Positions 42,578-52,452 of a DNA stretch of 64,000 nucleotides are shown in pieces. The notes beneath the pieces are model-generated. The model saw only the letters and a list, made by a program, of their open reading frames with translations. It had not been told where the DNA came from and made no database searches. Each line of letters begins with the position of its first letter. Position 1 is the first letter of the stretch. The stretch comes from Tenggerimyces sp963762635. GTDB taxonomy: Bacteria; Actinomycetota; Actinomycetes; Propionibacteriales; Actinopolymorphaceae. Location of the stretch: contig CAVXLQ010000023.1 in NCBI GenBank assembly GCA_963762635.1, forward strand, positions 434,001 through 498,000, read 5' to 3'. Position numbers and translations under genes: made by a program.

Positions 42578-42601
42578 ACAGCTGACACGCGCGAGCTCCG
42601 G

Positions 42602-45166
42602 TTAGGTTGCTCGCCGATGCGCCCAGACCGCGAGCTGGCTGCGGTTGCGGAGGTCGAGCTTGGTCATGATGTGGTGGAGGTGGTTCTCGGCGGTCCGCTC
42701 GGCGATGTGCAGCTTGGCCGCGATCTCACGATTCGTCAGGCCCTCGGCGACGAGGTCGGCGATCTCGCGCTGCCGGGCGCTGAGGACGTCGGTGTCGCCG
42801 AGCCCTGCGAGGGCTTGGCGGGCTCGTTCGGCGAACGGGGGCAAGCCTTCGTTCGACGTCACCGCCGCCTCCAGATGCCTGGCCGCGTCGGCTCGCCGGC
42901 CCAGCAGCTCGGCGGCGATGCCCAGGTAGTACTGCACCGAGCCGAGCGTGTACGGAACGCCGGCGCCGTTCGCCGCGTGCAGGTCGGCCCAGGGCAGCAG
43001 CCGGTCGTACGCGGCCCGCGCGCCCTCGACGTCGCCCAGCCCGACCGCGAGCGTCGTACGCAGCGCGGTGAACACCGGCTCGGTGTACGGCGCCAACCCG
43101 AGCGCCTCGGTCGCGGGCAGTCGTGCGTAGATCGCTCGTGCCTCGGCCGTACGACCGAACGCGAGATGCCAGCAAGCCGGCCACAGTAGGAACACCGGCA
43201 CCTGCGGATCGTCAACGAGAGCAGGGGATTCGAGATCCTTGCCAGAGGTCGTCGAGATCACCAGCGGCATGATCGTGCGCGCGCCGTACCCCGCCGACGG
43301 ACCGACCGCGAGCTCCAGGCTGCGCTCGATGAGCCGGCTGGCTTCGGCGAAGTCCCCACGTCCTAAGGCGATTCCGGCGCGCGACCGCAGTAGGTGCCAG
43401 CGAACGACAGGGCGATGGAGTCGCTCGACCACCGGCCCGAGTGCGGTCAGCGCGGCATCGGCCGCGTCGATGTCGCCGGCCTGGACGAGGGCGTCGAACC
43501 GCCAGAGGTGACCCCAGAACTCGGCGTCCGCGTAGCCGTTTCGCCTGCCCAGCTGGAGCATCTCGGCGCCGAGCGCCAGTCGCTCGGCGTTGCCGTCGGG
43601 TGCGGAGCGCGCCAGCTGTCGAGCCCGCAACGCCGCGTACAAGGCCGTATCGTCCGCGAGCCGGCGGGCCATCGCGACCGCCTCGGCGCTCGCCTCCAGC
43701 ATCCGCTCGCGGTCGTGTTCCAACGACCAGGACAGCGACAGCTGGGCGAGCAGCCGAGCTCGAAGCGATCTGTCGCCGGCGGGAAGTCCCTCGAGCGCCC
43801 GGCGACACCAGCCCTCCACGCGCGGCATCCAGCCTGGCTCGGAGACCTCGTGCAGGGCGAGTGCGGCATGGCCGAGGGCCTCCGCGTCGCCCGCCTGCTG
43901 GGCCAGATCGGCGGCCTCCGCGCAACGGCGCATGGCAGTTTGGACGTCGTTCGCGAGGTACGCGGCGCGCGCGGCCTCGGTCAGGAGAGTGCAACGCTGG
44001 GTTGACGCTACGTCGAGCGCTCGTGCGTACAGCGCTTCCGCACGTTCGAACGCGAGCTGCCGGATCGCGCCGCGCGCCGCGACCGCCGCCGCTTCGGCAG
44101 CGAGATTCGGATCGCCGAGGGGGAGTGCAGCGAGCCGATGGTGGGCGATCTCGGCGCGCCGATCGGGCTGGTGCGCCTCGTAGTACTCGGCCGCGGCGAG
44201 CTGGATCCGTTTGCGTTCGGCGGCCGGAACGGTGAGCTGGGCGACCTCGCGGTACAGGTCGTGGGCGAAGTCCTTACCCACAAGGAGGTTTGCCGCTTCG
44301 GCGCGTTCGAGATCGTCGATGACGTCGGCAAGCTCTCGGTCGGTGATGGACGCCGTCAGGATCGGGTCGATGGTCGCCCCGAGGACCGCCGCGGTGGCGA
44401 GCAGCTCGCTCGTCGTGTCCGGAAGCAGACCGAGTCGCTGCTCGACCGTGGTCCGAATGGCAACGGGCATGGGCGAATCGAGGTCGAGCCCGGCGTCGAG
44501 CAGGCGGCGCAGCTCGCGAACGAAGAGGGGGTTGCCGCCCGTTCGTTCGTGGACGGCGTTCGCGATCGTCCGGGTGCCGAGAAGCTCGGCGACCTCCGAG
44601 ACGGCGAGGCCGGACAGGTCGAGGTGGAGGCCGACGGGATGACGACTGACCGCGTGGGCGACGTCGGCGAGCCGACCGCACGGGCGGTGGCTGCCGACCA
44701 GCAGGATCCGGGCCGTACGCAGGTGCTTGATCACGTGGGTGAGCTGGACCAGCGTTCCGGCATCGGCCCAGTGCAGGTCGTCCAGCACGATGACGAGCCC
44801 GTCCGCGGCAGCGGCCCGAGCGATGAACCGACCGAACGACTCGAACAGCTCGAACCGCTTGGCCGCATCGAGAGACAGCCCGCGGAGCTCGTCCAGCTCC
44901 CCGATCTCGCACAGGGCGGGAACGGCGTCAGAGACCTGCTGCCACGGCCAGTACGCGGGCGCACCGTCCTCGTCGGTCGAGCGCCCCCAGGCGACCGGCA
45001 CGCCTCGAGTGGAAGCGAGCCGGGTGAGCTCCTCGAGCAACCGCGTCTTGCCGATGCCCGCCTCACCCGAGACGAGCGCGACCGTCATTTCGCCGCTGAG
45101 GGCGTGCTCGAGCGCCTCGGTCAGGGCGGCAACGGCTTTGTGCCGGCCGATCAGCGGTTCGCGCAC
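42602..45166 (-). CDS. Large AAA/LuxR-type transcriptional regulator
   Basis: About 854 residues from GTG 45166 (VREPLIGRHKAVAALTEAL). The N-terminal NTPase has Walker A SGEAGIGKTRLL (about 34) and Walker B LVIVLDDLHWAD (about 120). A long TPR-like helical region (about 380-770) follows. The C-terminal LuxR HTH (about 790-850) is LSARQREIADLVAEGLTNRE, TAENHLHHIMTKLDLRNRSQ. Such regulators integrate an effector via the NTPase. It stands alone, with the sigma gene 25 bp downstream. The longer upstream open frame is antisense shadow. Confidence 0.9.
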   Translation of the reverse strand: MREPLIGRHKAVAALTEALEHALSGEMTVALVSGEAGIGKTRLLEELTRLASTRGVPVAWGRSTDEDGAPAYWPWQQVSDAVPALCEIGELDELRGLSLDAAKRFELFESFGRFIARAAAADGLVIVLDDLHWADAGTLVQLTHVIKHLRTARILLVGSHRPCGRLADVAHAVSRHPVGLHLDLSGLAVSEVAELLGTRTIANAVHERTGGNPLFVRELRRLLDAGLDLDSPMPVAIRTTVEQRLGLLPDTTSELLATAAVLGATIDPILTASITDRELADVIDDLERAEAANLLVGKDFAHDLYREVAQLTVPAAERKRIQLAAAEYYEAHQPDRRAEIAHHRLAALPLGDPNLAAEAAAVAARGAIRQLAFERAEALYARALDVASTQRCTLLTEAARAAYLANDVQTAMRRCAEAADLAQQAGDAEALGHAALALHEVSEPGWMPRVEGWCRRALEGLPAGDRSLRARLLAQLSLSWSLEHDRERMLEASAEAVAMARRLADDTALYAALRARQLARSAPDGNAERLALGAEMLQLGRRNGYADAEFWGHLWRFDALVQAGDIDAADAALTALGPVVERLHRPVVRWHLLRSRAGIALGRGDFAEASRLIERSLELAVGPSAGYGARTIMPLVISTTSGKDLESPALVDDPQVPVFLLWPACWHLAFGRTAEARAIYARLPATEALGLAPYTEPVFTALRTTLAVGLGDVEGARAAYDRLLPWADLHAANGAGVPYTLGSVQYYLGIAAELLGRRADAARHLEAAVTSNEGLPPFAERARQALAGLGDTDVLSARQREIADLVAEGLTNREIAAKLHIAERTAENHLHHIMTKLDLRNRSQLAVWAHRRAT

Positions 45167-45235
45167 GGGTTTGAGTATCGCGGATGAGTGATTTCCACGA
45201 TGCCGGCGCGAGGGTGGGCCCGTACAACGAAAGAC

Positions 45236-45604
45236 ATGACGATCTCGCACCCGAACGAACTGCACCAGGCCTTCATGAAAGCCACCAACGACAAGGACCT
45301 CGACGGCGCGCTCGACCTGTACGCCGTCGACGGCCTCGCGATCAACATCGACAGCACCCAGTCGCTCGGCCGGGACGCGATCGAGGTCATGCTCACCGGC
45401 CTGTTCGGCGTGATGGAGTCGATCGAAGGCACGACGCGCAAGATCTACGTCAACGGGGACGTCGCGCTGACCTCGGCCGACTGGAAGGGGCAGGTCAGGC
45501 AGCCGGACGGGACGGTCCAGACGATGAGCGGGACCACGACCGAGGTGTCGGTACGCCAGCCCGACGGCAGCTGGAAGATCGTGATCGACGACCCGCTGTT
45601 CTAG
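45236..45604 (+). CDS. SnoaL-like/NTF2-fold protein
   Basis: The 122-residue protein starts at MTISHPNELHQAFMKATNDK. The pattern 'F..A...kDl.g.l.Ly..Dg' and the C-terminal RQPDGSWKIVIDDPLF fit the nuclear-transport-factor-2 fold family. It is probably a small ligand-binding or isomerase-type protein. It ends on a CTAG shared with the convergent WYL gene. Confidence 0.86.
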   Translation: MTISHPNELHQAFMKATNDKDLDGALDLYAVDGLAINIDSTQSLGRDAIEVMLTGLFGVMESIEGTTRKIYVNGDVALTSADWKGQVRQPDGTVQTMSGTTTEVSVRQPDGSWKIVIDDPLF

Positions 45605-46527
45605 GAGTTGGTCGCCAGCGCCTCGGTGGCGAGGCGGACGACCTCCGCGCGGACCTCGTCGGGACCTTCGAGCTCGACGAGCTTGCCCCAGCCGACGAGG
45701 ATCTGCGCGATCATCACGGGCGCGGTGGCGGACAGCCGTACTCGGACGTGGCCGTCTTCGAGCGTCTCCGCCAGCTCGTACTGGCGGCCGAACTGGTCCT
45801 CGAGGATCCGCGCGCACCACGCCTGCGTACGGACGGTCGCGGTGGTCTGCGAACGTTGCCGCTCCACCCAGTCGACGACCCCGTCCCAGGCCTCGGCGAC
45901 GTCGAGGTCCGCGGGCCGTTCGAACTCCTCGTCGGTGAGCTCCGCCTGGTTGATCCGGTCCAGTCGGAACGTGCGCTGGCCGTCGTCGGTGCCGGCGATG
46001 AGGTACCAGTGCTCGTCCTTGTCGATGAGGCCCCACGGCTCGACGAGGCGTTCGGTCTCTCTGTAGCGGAGGCGGACCTTGCGTCGGCGGACGACCGCTT
46101 GCTGAAGCCGTTCGACGAGCTCGGGGCGTTCGCGGGTGTGCTCGCCCCAGCGGGCGGGGTCGATCACGACCGCGCCGGCGGCCGCCTCGGCGTCGGCGCG
46201 GAACGTGGCGGGCAGCGCCCTGACGAGCTTGCGCAGGGCCGACTTGACCTCGGGCGCGATCGCCGCGGCGGGGCCAGCGAGGAGGAACAGCGCCTGGGCC
46301 TCGTTCGCGGTGAGGCCGGACAGGTCGGTACGCGCGCCGCCGACCAACTCCCAGCCGCCGTTGCGCCCGGGCTGCGGGTAGACGGGGATGCCGGCGGTCG
46401 AGAGCGCCTCGAGGTCGCGGCGGGCGGTGGCGACCGAGACCTCGAGCTCCTTCGCGATCTCCGCGGCGGTGACGCGACCCCTCGACTGCATGAGCAGCAG
46501 GGTCGCGACGAGGCGGTCGGCACGCAT
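45601..46527 (-). CDS. WYL-domain transcriptional regulator (YafY/DeoR-like)
   Basis: The 308-residue protein starts at MRADRLVATLLLM. The N-terminal HTH (about 1-60) is RGRVTAAEIAKELEVSVATARRD. The WYL domain (about 125-215) includes RRKVRLRYRETERLVEPWGL and HWYLIAGTDDGQRTFRLDR (the WYL-type segment). A C-terminal WCX extension follows. It responds to nucleic-acid or small-molecule ligands in known cases. It is divergent from xth by 67 bp. Confidence 0.92.
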   Translation of the reverse strand: MRADRLVATLLLMQSRGRVTAAEIAKELEVSVATARRDLEALSTAGIPVYPQPGRNGGWELVGGARTDLSGLTANEAQALFLLAGPAAAIAPEVKSALRKLVRALPATFRADAEAAAGAVVIDPARWGEHTRERPELVERLQQAVVRRRKVRLRYRETERLVEPWGLIDKDEHWYLIAGTDDGQRTFRLDRINQAELTDEEFERPADLDVAEAWDGVVDWVERQRSQTTATVRTQAWCARILEDQFGRQYELAETLEDGHVRVRLSATAPVMIAQILVGWGKLVELEGPDEVRAEVVRLATEALATNS

Positions 46528-46594
46528 GGCGTTCAGTCTGGCAAACAAACCGTTCACCGGCTGCACACTTTGCGGCCGCGACTACGGTGGAGGC

Positions 46595-47458
46595 GTGCGG
46601 ATCGCGACCTGGAACGTGAACTCGGTGAAGCAACGCGTGCCCCGGCTCCTGCCGTGGCTGGACCAGCGGCAGCCGGACGTCGTGTGCTTACAGGAGACGA
46701 AGCTCACCGACGAGGCGTTCCTCGACCTGCTCGGCTCGGAGCTGTCGTCGCGCGGGTACGAGATCGCGGTCGCGGGGGAGGCGGCGTGGAACGGGGTGGC
46801 GCTGCTGTCTCGGGTCGGTCTCTCGGATCCTGCGGTCTCGCTGGCCGGGGCGCCGGGGTTTCCGCACGTGGAGGCGCGGGCGGTGTCGGGCACGTGTGGC
46901 GGCGTTCGGGTGACGTCGGTGTACGTGCCGAACGGTCGGGTACCGGACTCCGATCACTACCACTACAAGCTCGCCTGGCTGGCCGCTCTGCAGGAGGTCG
47001 TGTCGTCCGGGCCGGCTGACGCGATGGTGTGTGGGGACATGAACATCGCGCCGACCGACGCTGACGTGTTCGACCCGGAGGCGTACGCCTCGCAGACGCA
47101 CGTGACGCCGCCGGAGCGCGCTGCTCTCGCCGCGTTGCAGTCCTCGTTCGACCTGCGCGACGTGGTGCGGGACCGGTGGCCGACGGAGCGGGTGTTCACG
47201 TACTGGGACTACCGGGCCGGGATGTTCCACAAGGACCTCGGCATGCGGATCGACCTCATGCTCGCCTCGCCGCCGGTCGCCTCGCGGGTCGCGGCGGCCT
47301 GGGTGGACCGGCACGCCCGCAAGGGCACCGGGCCGAGCGACCACGCGCCGGTGATCGTGGACCTGGACTCGGCCCCCGACGGTGACATCGGCCCGATGGT
47401 CCCGCCCCCGTCGGCGCGGGCCCCGAAGCGAGGGGCACACAAGCTGCCGCAGGCCTAG
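46595..47458 (+). CDS. xth: Exodeoxyribonuclease III
   Basis: This 287-residue EEP-fold AP endonuclease starts at GTG 46595, since MRIATWNVNSVKQR is the family start. Catalytic blocks are WNVNS (Asn), LQETKL (Glu), VYVPNGR (Tyr), GDMNIAPTD (Asp/Asn) and GPSDHAPVIVDL (Asp-His at the end). It removes abasic sites in DNA repair. The last 25 residues (PPPSARAPKRGA) are an unstructured tail. The stop shares a CTAG with the convergent gene. Confidence 0.95.
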   Translation: MRIATWNVNSVKQRVPRLLPWLDQRQPDVVCLQETKLTDEAFLDLLGSELSSRGYEIAVAGEAAWNGVALLSRVGLSDPAVSLAGAPGFPHVEARAVSGTCGGVRVTSVYVPNGRVPDSDHYHYKLAWLAALQEVVSSGPADAMVCGDMNIAPTDADVFDPEAYASQTHVTPPERAALAALQSSFDLRDVVRDRWPTERVFTYWDYRAGMFHKDLGMRIDLMLASPPVASRVAAAWVDRHARKGTGPSDHAPVIVDLDSAPDGDIGPMVPPPSARAPKRGAHKLPQA

Positions 47459-47876
47459 CGGGAGATGTACTTCAGCGCGGTGTCCGGGTAGCAGTACACC
47501 AGCGGTGCCGTCAGGTCATCCTGCGGATCGTCCAGCATCCAGTCGGACTGACGCGGGTGGCCGAGGACTGACCAGCGCAGCGGGATGCGGTCGAGCCACT
47601 GCGTGCCGCCGTCGCAGTCGTACTTCCGGATCTCGAGCCACATCGTGATCTGCTCGCCGGACTGCAGGGTCTTCGGGAACGAGCGTCGCGCCAGCCGTCG
47701 GCGACCGGCTGCCCGTCGGCGTCGATATGGTGGCTCCACTTTGCGCCGCGCAGCGGCCGGGTGCCGTACTCGAGGTCCTCGACGACGGGTCCGTCGATGC
47801 GGATCGGCACCGGGCCCGTGTTCTCCAGCGCGAACCTCACGACACCGATCGTGCCCTCCGGGCCGGTCACGATCAC
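47455..47876 (-). pseudogene. Truncated, frameshifted paralogue of the adjacent membrane-anchored protein
   Basis: The frame from about 47876 reads VRFALENTGPVPIRIDGPVV, then shifts at about 47688-47691. The other frame continues RSFPKTLQSGEQITMWLE and IPLRWSVLGHPRQSDWML to the stop. These blocks parallel the neighbour at 47962-48594 (IGLTNDGPLTIRLLGDG; RPFPVTLAPGEQVTLVIK; VPLRWSGLGRERTHRL). The copy lacks the neighbour's N-terminal membrane helix and has no good start. It is a tandem duplicate in decay, or a gene with sequence errors. Confidence 0.65.
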
Positions 47877-47961
47877 GTTGGTCTGGTGGATGCCGTCAGT
47901 AAGCCAGGAGGCGTTCTCCCGCCGCCCGCGGTGTCATGACAGCGACCATTTCCCACCCCGT

Positions 47962-48594
47962 TCACTTGGCGTCGGCCATCGGGCAGACGTTGATCGGCAA
48001 CATCCCCGTGTCCGGCTTCTCGGCGTCGAGCCTGTGCGTGCGCTCCCGTCCGAGCCCCGACCAGCGCAGCGGGACTTGCATGATGGTGGCTCCGCCCGCT
48101 CCGCCATCGGAGTAGACGCACCCCTCCTTGGTCACCTTGATCACCAAGGTGACCTGCTCGCCCGGTGCGAGCGTGACTGGGAACGGGCGTACCTCGTCCG
48201 GATGCCCGCCCATGAGGTTGTCTCGCGGACTCATATCCGGAGCCCAGCTCAGTTCGCGCCGCGGCGGCAGGTCGTCCTCGAAGCCATCGCCCAGCAGGCG
48301 AATGGTCAGCGGCCCGTCGTTGGTGAGCCCGATCAGCACCTCACTGGTGCCATCCACCGGCCCGGTCAGACCGAACGCGCCTGTTCCGCGTCGAGCGAAC
48401 TCGTTGTAGCGGAGCTCCGCCCCACCCCGGCCGCCGCCGAACCCGTTCGGCTCGATCGGCGAGTACAGCGACGTGAACACGACCCAGGTCAGGCCGGCCA
48501 ACAACACCAGCGCGGCCAGGATCGCTCCCGCGACCATCCCCCAACGGCGCCGTGTGGGCGGCTCCCCGACTGGAGGTGAATCCAGAACGGTCAT
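47962..48594 (-). CDS. Membrane-anchored extracellular protein, unknown function
   Basis: The 210-residue protein starts at MTVLDSPPVGEP. A short cytoplasmic N-terminus (TRRRW) and one membrane helix (about 19-40) precede an extracellular beta-rich domain with two Cys (EGCVYSD, INVCPMA). No family is recognised. It is followed on the same strand, 85 bp on, by the decayed paralogue, and is divergent from the sialidase-like gene by 99 bp. Confidence 0.78.
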   Translation of the reverse strand: MTVLDSPPVGEPPTRRRWGMVAGAILAALVLLAGLTWVVFTSLYSPIEPNGFGGGRGGAELRYNEFARRGTGAFGLTGPVDGTSEVLIGLTNDGPLTIRLLGDGFEDDLPPRRELSWAPDMSPRDNLMGGHPDEVRPFPVTLAPGEQVTLVIKVTKEGCVYSDGGAGGATIMQVPLRWSGLGRERTHRLDAEKPDTGMLPINVCPMADAK

Positions 48595-48693
48595 GCCTAC
48601 CACCCCCCTTGCCGGGGAGTGTAAGGCCGTTGGCCGCATTCGGCCTAGTCCTCAATCGTGGCACGGCGTTCCATATCGACTACATTCCGATCC

Positions 48694-50943
48694 ATGCGCA
48701 CCGGATGGAGGCGCTGGGCTCTCAGCGCGAGCGGAATGGTCAGCATGCTGGTCGTCGGCATTCTGGTCGGTACGTCGTTCACGAATTCCCAACCACGACA
48801 GGCGAAAGCCGAGCCGCCGCCGCTCAAGGACGGCGCTGCCGGCGATGCGCCGAGTCTGTCCGGCGGGGCCGAGTGGTATCCGTGGGCGCCGGGTCCCGGC
48901 GAGCTCGGGGCCGCCCCGATGGCGTTCTCGATCGATCAGGTCATTCAGGGCCGAACGGTCAAGAAGGTCGTCGCCAGCTGGGGTCGCAACGAGGACAGCC
49001 CGACCGCGCCGCTGCGCAACACCAGGGCCGTCGCCGAGGAGAACGGTCAGGTCTTCGTCCCGTACGACGCCCTGCCCAGCACGTTCACGATGGTCGCCAC
49101 CACTCGCCTCCGCAACGGCGACGTACTCAGCGCGAGCTTCGTCCCCACCAGCGCGCCGGCGCCGAACCGGATCGGCCTCCCGATGGCGAAGTCCACCGAC
49201 GTCGCGAAGACCTGGACGACCTGGACCGCCCCGCTCATCGAGAACAAGTGGAAGCTGAACTGGTACCGCGTCCACCGCGACCTGATCGAGCTCGAGGACG
49301 GCACGCTCCTGCTCGGCGCGTACGGCAACGGCACGATCAACGGGGTCGCCAAGGAGTACAGCCTCGTCTTCGAGTCCACCGACGAGGGCAAGACGTTCCG
49401 TCAACGCTCAGCCGTCAACGCTGGTTCGGCATTCAGCACGAACGAGCTCGGCCTGGGCCGCACCTCCGATGGCCGGCTGGTCGCGATGATGCGCGGCAGC
49501 GAGAACGTCGCTCGCCCACCGGCGATGCCGCTGACCCAGTCGTTCTCCAACGATAACGGGCTCACCTGGGAGGCGCCGAAGCCGTACGTCCCGCCAGCTG
49601 GCATGCCGAACAACGGCATCATGCCGAAGTTCGTCCTGCAGCCGAACGGCCAACTCCTCATGAGCTATGGCCGTCCCGACAACAACGTGGTGGTCTCGCT
49701 CGACGGCACCGGGCGCACCTGGGACAAGGGCCAGGTTCTCTACTCCCGTTACCCCGGTGAGGATCCGACGCGGCGTTGGATGGGCAGCAGCGGCAACATG
49801 GATCTCGTTCCGCTGCACAACGGCTCGTCGCTCGCGTTCGGCGACACGTGCCACAACATCTGGATGTGTCGCGAGTACGGGCACGACAACAAGATCTGGA
49901 CCAAGAAGGTCGAAGCGGTCGGCGCCGGTGTGGGCAAGCTGGACTTGACGACGAAGGTGAAGGCCGGAACGGTCAAGCTCACCGGTGGTGTCGTCGCGCC
50001 CGATCCGAGGTTCGCCGAGCAGCGGATCGAGGGAGCGGTCGACGGCAGCTCGGAGTACCGGGCGGCGGCCAGGTTCGCAAGCGGGCAAGGACTGACAGTC
50101 GAGCTGGACCACACGTACACGCTCGACAAGATCGGCCTGATGATGGGCAGGGGCGAGGAGAACGGCGCCCGCATCCAGGTGTCGGAGAACGGGCGCACCT
50201 GGAGTCGCGTGCTCGTCAACACCGGTCCCCGCGTCGACTACGCGATGCGCTACCACCAGCTCGAGCCGGTCAAGGCGCGCTATGTACGGATCCTCCCGGG
50301 CAACGCGCCGTTGACAGCGGTCACCGAGTTGGAGATCTACGTCAAGGACATGTTGACGTTCGAGAACGACGCGATCAACAGCGTGCCGCGGACGTTGAAG
50401 GACACCCGGTACGCGTTCGTCGCCGACACGATCCTGCCGGGAGTCGACAACTCCGCTTCGCACATGGTGCTCGTCGACGCCGACATGACCGCGAAGGCGC
50501 AGGCCACGTTCCCGTCGGACGCTCCGGCGGACACGCAGCGGATCTCGTTCGGCTTCGAGGGCTACGGGTACGGCGCCGGCGCGATCTGGGACATCCTCGG
50601 CACCAACGCCGAGGGCCAGGAGGTGCCCGCGTACAGGCTGCACTTCGGCGCCGACTGGACCAACAACCGCATGATGGTGCGCGCCTGGGACGGAACCACC
50701 TGGACGCAGATCGGCGCGGTCGGACCGGCCATCGCCAACAAGCTCTGGATGAACGTCGAGATCCGGAGCACGAAGGGCGAGACGACGGTCTCACTGAACG
50801 GGACGCGGATGGGCAGGACGACGACCAAACTCGCCGAGGTGGAGAAGTTCACCGGCTTCAAGGCGGAGACCGGTCTCGTGCCGGCCGACGTCGGCAACAT
50901 GGAGCACGCCTACGACGACGTCTCGATCACACCCCTCGACTAG
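48694..50943 (+). CDS. Secreted sialidase-like glycosidase with carbohydrate-binding domains
   Basis: About 749 residues from ATG 48694. A basic N-terminus and hydrophobic leader (MLVVGILVGTSFTNSQ) end near residue 35. A six-bladed sialidase/neuraminidase propeller (about 75-410) has Asp-box-like turns (STDEGKTF, SNDNGLTW, LDGTGRTW). An F5/8-type-C (discoidin) domain (about 440-560) and a C-terminal LamG-like jelly-roll (about 580-745: VDADMTAKAQATF, GTTWTQIGAVG) follow. It probably acts on sialylated or other glycans outside the cell. No catalytic Arg triad was assigned with certainty. Confidence 0.85.
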   Translation: MRTGWRRWALSASGMVSMLVVGILVGTSFTNSQPRQAKAEPPPLKDGAAGDAPSLSGGAEWYPWAPGPGELGAAPMAFSIDQVIQGRTVKKVVASWGRNEDSPTAPLRNTRAVAEENGQVFVPYDALPSTFTMVATTRLRNGDVLSASFVPTSAPAPNRIGLPMAKSTDVAKTWTTWTAPLIENKWKLNWYRVHRDLIELEDGTLLLGAYGNGTINGVAKEYSLVFESTDEGKTFRQRSAVNAGSAFSTNELGLGRTSDGRLVAMMRGSENVARPPAMPLTQSFSNDNGLTWEAPKPYVPPAGMPNNGIMPKFVLQPNGQLLMSYGRPDNNVVVSLDGTGRTWDKGQVLYSRYPGEDPTRRWMGSSGNMDLVPLHNGSSLAFGDTCHNIWMCREYGHDNKIWTKKVEAVGAGVGKLDLTTKVKAGTVKLTGGVVAPDPRFAEQRIEGAVDGSSEYRAAARFASGQGLTVELDHTYTLDKIGLMMGRGEENGARIQVSENGRTWSRVLVNTGPRVDYAMRYHQLEPVKARYVRILPGNAPLTAVTELEIYVKDMLTFENDAINSVPRTLKDTRYAFVADTILPGVDNSASHMVLVDADMTAKAQATFPSDAPADTQRISFGFEGYGYGAGAIWDILGTNAEGQEVPAYRLHFGADWTNNRMMVRAWDGTTWTQIGAVGPAIANKLWMNVEIRSTKGETTVSLNGTRMGRTTTKLAEVEKFTGFKAETGLVPADVGNMEHAYDDVSITPLD

Positions 50944-50980
50944 GCTGGCCCGCGAGTTCGAAGCTGGAGGGGACGAGTCG

Positions 50981-51715
50981 ATGGGTGATCTCGAGCGGGC
51001 GGTCGCGAACGCCGCGGCGTTGTGGACCGCGCTCGCCGAGTCGCGGGGGCACGAGCACGTACGTACGGACAGCTACCTCGTGGTCGAGGGCGGTCGGCGC
51101 GGCCGCCGAGTCATGGTGCTGACGCCGACGCCGTCCGACGCGGACGTGGAGGAGCTGGTGGCGCACGCGACCAGGCCCTCGGCCGGTGGGGTGACCTTCG
51201 AGGACGCGTACGACGCCGTCGATCTCACCGAGTACGACCTCGTCAAGCGCCAGTTGGCAGTGATGGTCCGGCAGCCGAGTCCGTTGCCAGAGCTACCCGC
51301 GCCGGTGGTCAAGATCGCCTTGACAGACGACCTGGCCGACCTGCCGGCGATCGAGCGGATCGGCGTCGACGCGTTCCCGCTGGAGACGTTCCAGCCTTAC
51401 GCGCAAGGCGAAGCGTTCCCACGCGCACTGTTCGAACGGGACGAGATCAACTTCTTCGTGGCCACACGCGACGGTGCAACGGTCGGCATCACCATGACGG
51501 TGGAAGCCGGCGGTTCGGCCGGGATCTACTGGGTGACGACGGTGCCCGAGCAGCGTTCGCTCGGGATCGGTCGCGCGCTCATGCATGCGGTGTTGGAGCA
51601 TCACGCCGACCTGCCGGCGACGCTGACCTCCGCGACCGCCGCCCGGCCGCTTTACGAGTCGCTCGGTTTCGAGACGCTCATGATGTCGTCGTGGTGGTTC
51701 GGCGCGCCGTCCTGA
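50981..51715 (+). CDS. GNAT family N-acetyltransferase with N-terminal extension
   Basis: This 244-residue protein has an N-terminal half (about 1-100) that is a separate alpha/beta module common in actinobacterial GNATs. The GNAT core starts at about 107 (VKIALTDDLADLPAIERI). The acetyl-CoA loop is TTVPEQRSLGIGRALMHAVL. The ending is ARPLYESLGFETLM. The acceptor is unknown. The start ATG follows GGAGGGGA. Confidence 0.88.
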   Translation: MGDLERAVANAAALWTALAESRGHEHVRTDSYLVVEGGRRGRRVMVLTPTPSDADVEELVAHATRPSAGGVTFEDAYDAVDLTEYDLVKRQLAVMVRQPSPLPELPAPVVKIALTDDLADLPAIERIGVDAFPLETFQPYAQGEAFPRALFERDEINFFVATRDGATVGITMTVEAGGSAGIYWVTTVPEQRSLGIGRALMHAVLEHHADLPATLTSATAARPLYESLGFETLMMSSWWFGAPS

Positions 51716-51801
51716 CCACGATGTCCGTCGGCGGTGGATTCGCCGGGTAACTATGCTCTCTTGGAATACCCACTTTCGACGGGCAGTCGAGGGAGCCACC
51801 C

Positions 51802-52452
51802 ATGCGTCGAGCCGTTCAGTACGCCGCCTGCGGGCATCGTGGCTGCCTGCGTCCGTCCCATCGGCAGCTGCTGACCGGAGCGACCGTCGTCACGATGGTC
51901 CGCACGGTCGCGTCGGTGGGCTTCGGGCTGTACGGCGCGGTCACGTCGTCGCTGACGTTCCTGCTCATCGGGCTCGGCGTCTACTGGGTCGGCGACATGG
52001 CGGACGGGGCGCTCGCGCGGCTGACGGACACCGAGACGCGGGCCGGCGCGACGTTCGACATCGTGTGCGACCGGTTCTGCGCGGCGACGTTCTATCTCGG
52101 CTTCGCCTGGCTGGATCCGTCGATGGTGTTGCCGGTCGGGGTGTTCCTGTTCGAGTTCATGGTCATCGACATGTTCTTGTCGCTGGCGTTCCTGTCCTGG
52201 CCGATCGTGAGCCCGGACTACTTCGGCCTGGTGGATCGAACGATCTGGCGTTGGAACTGGTCCAAGCTCGGCAAGGCGCTGAACTCCTCGGCGGTCGCGC
52301 TGCTGATGGTGTTCACCCGTTCCGCCTTGCTGTGCACGATTGTGGCGCTGGGCATCCTCGGGCTGAAGCTGTGGTCCCTGTGGCGGTTGAGCAAACTCGG
52401 CATACCTATGCCTGATGGGTGCGCGTCGTCGTCGCAGGCCGCGGTGGCGTGA
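51802..52452 (+). CDS. CDP-alcohol phosphatidyltransferase family protein
   Basis: This 216-residue integral membrane enzyme has the family signature D-x2-D-G-x2-A-R-x8-G-x3-D-x3-D intact: DMADGALAR ... GATFDIVCD at about 72-97. It transfers a phosphatidyl group from CDP-diacylglycerol to an alcohol, or a related reaction; the alcohol is not identifiable. About five more helices follow. It overlaps the next gene by one base (TGATG). Confidence 0.92.
   Translation: MRRAVQYAACGHRGCLRPSHRQLLTGATVVTMVRTVASVGFGLYGAVTSSLTFLLIGLGVYWVGDMADGALARLTDTETRAGATFDIVCDRFCAATFYLGFAWLDPSMVLPVGVFLFEFMVIDMFLSLAFLSWPIVSPDYFGLVDRTIWRWNWSKLGKALNSSAVALLMVFTRSALLCTIVALGILGLKLWSLWRLSKLGIPMPDGCASSSQAAVA

Noticed and set aside
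45167..46633. N-terminal extension of the LuxR regulator frame
   Set aside because: It is antisense to the SnoaL and WYL genes; the Walker A domain begins right after GTG 45166.
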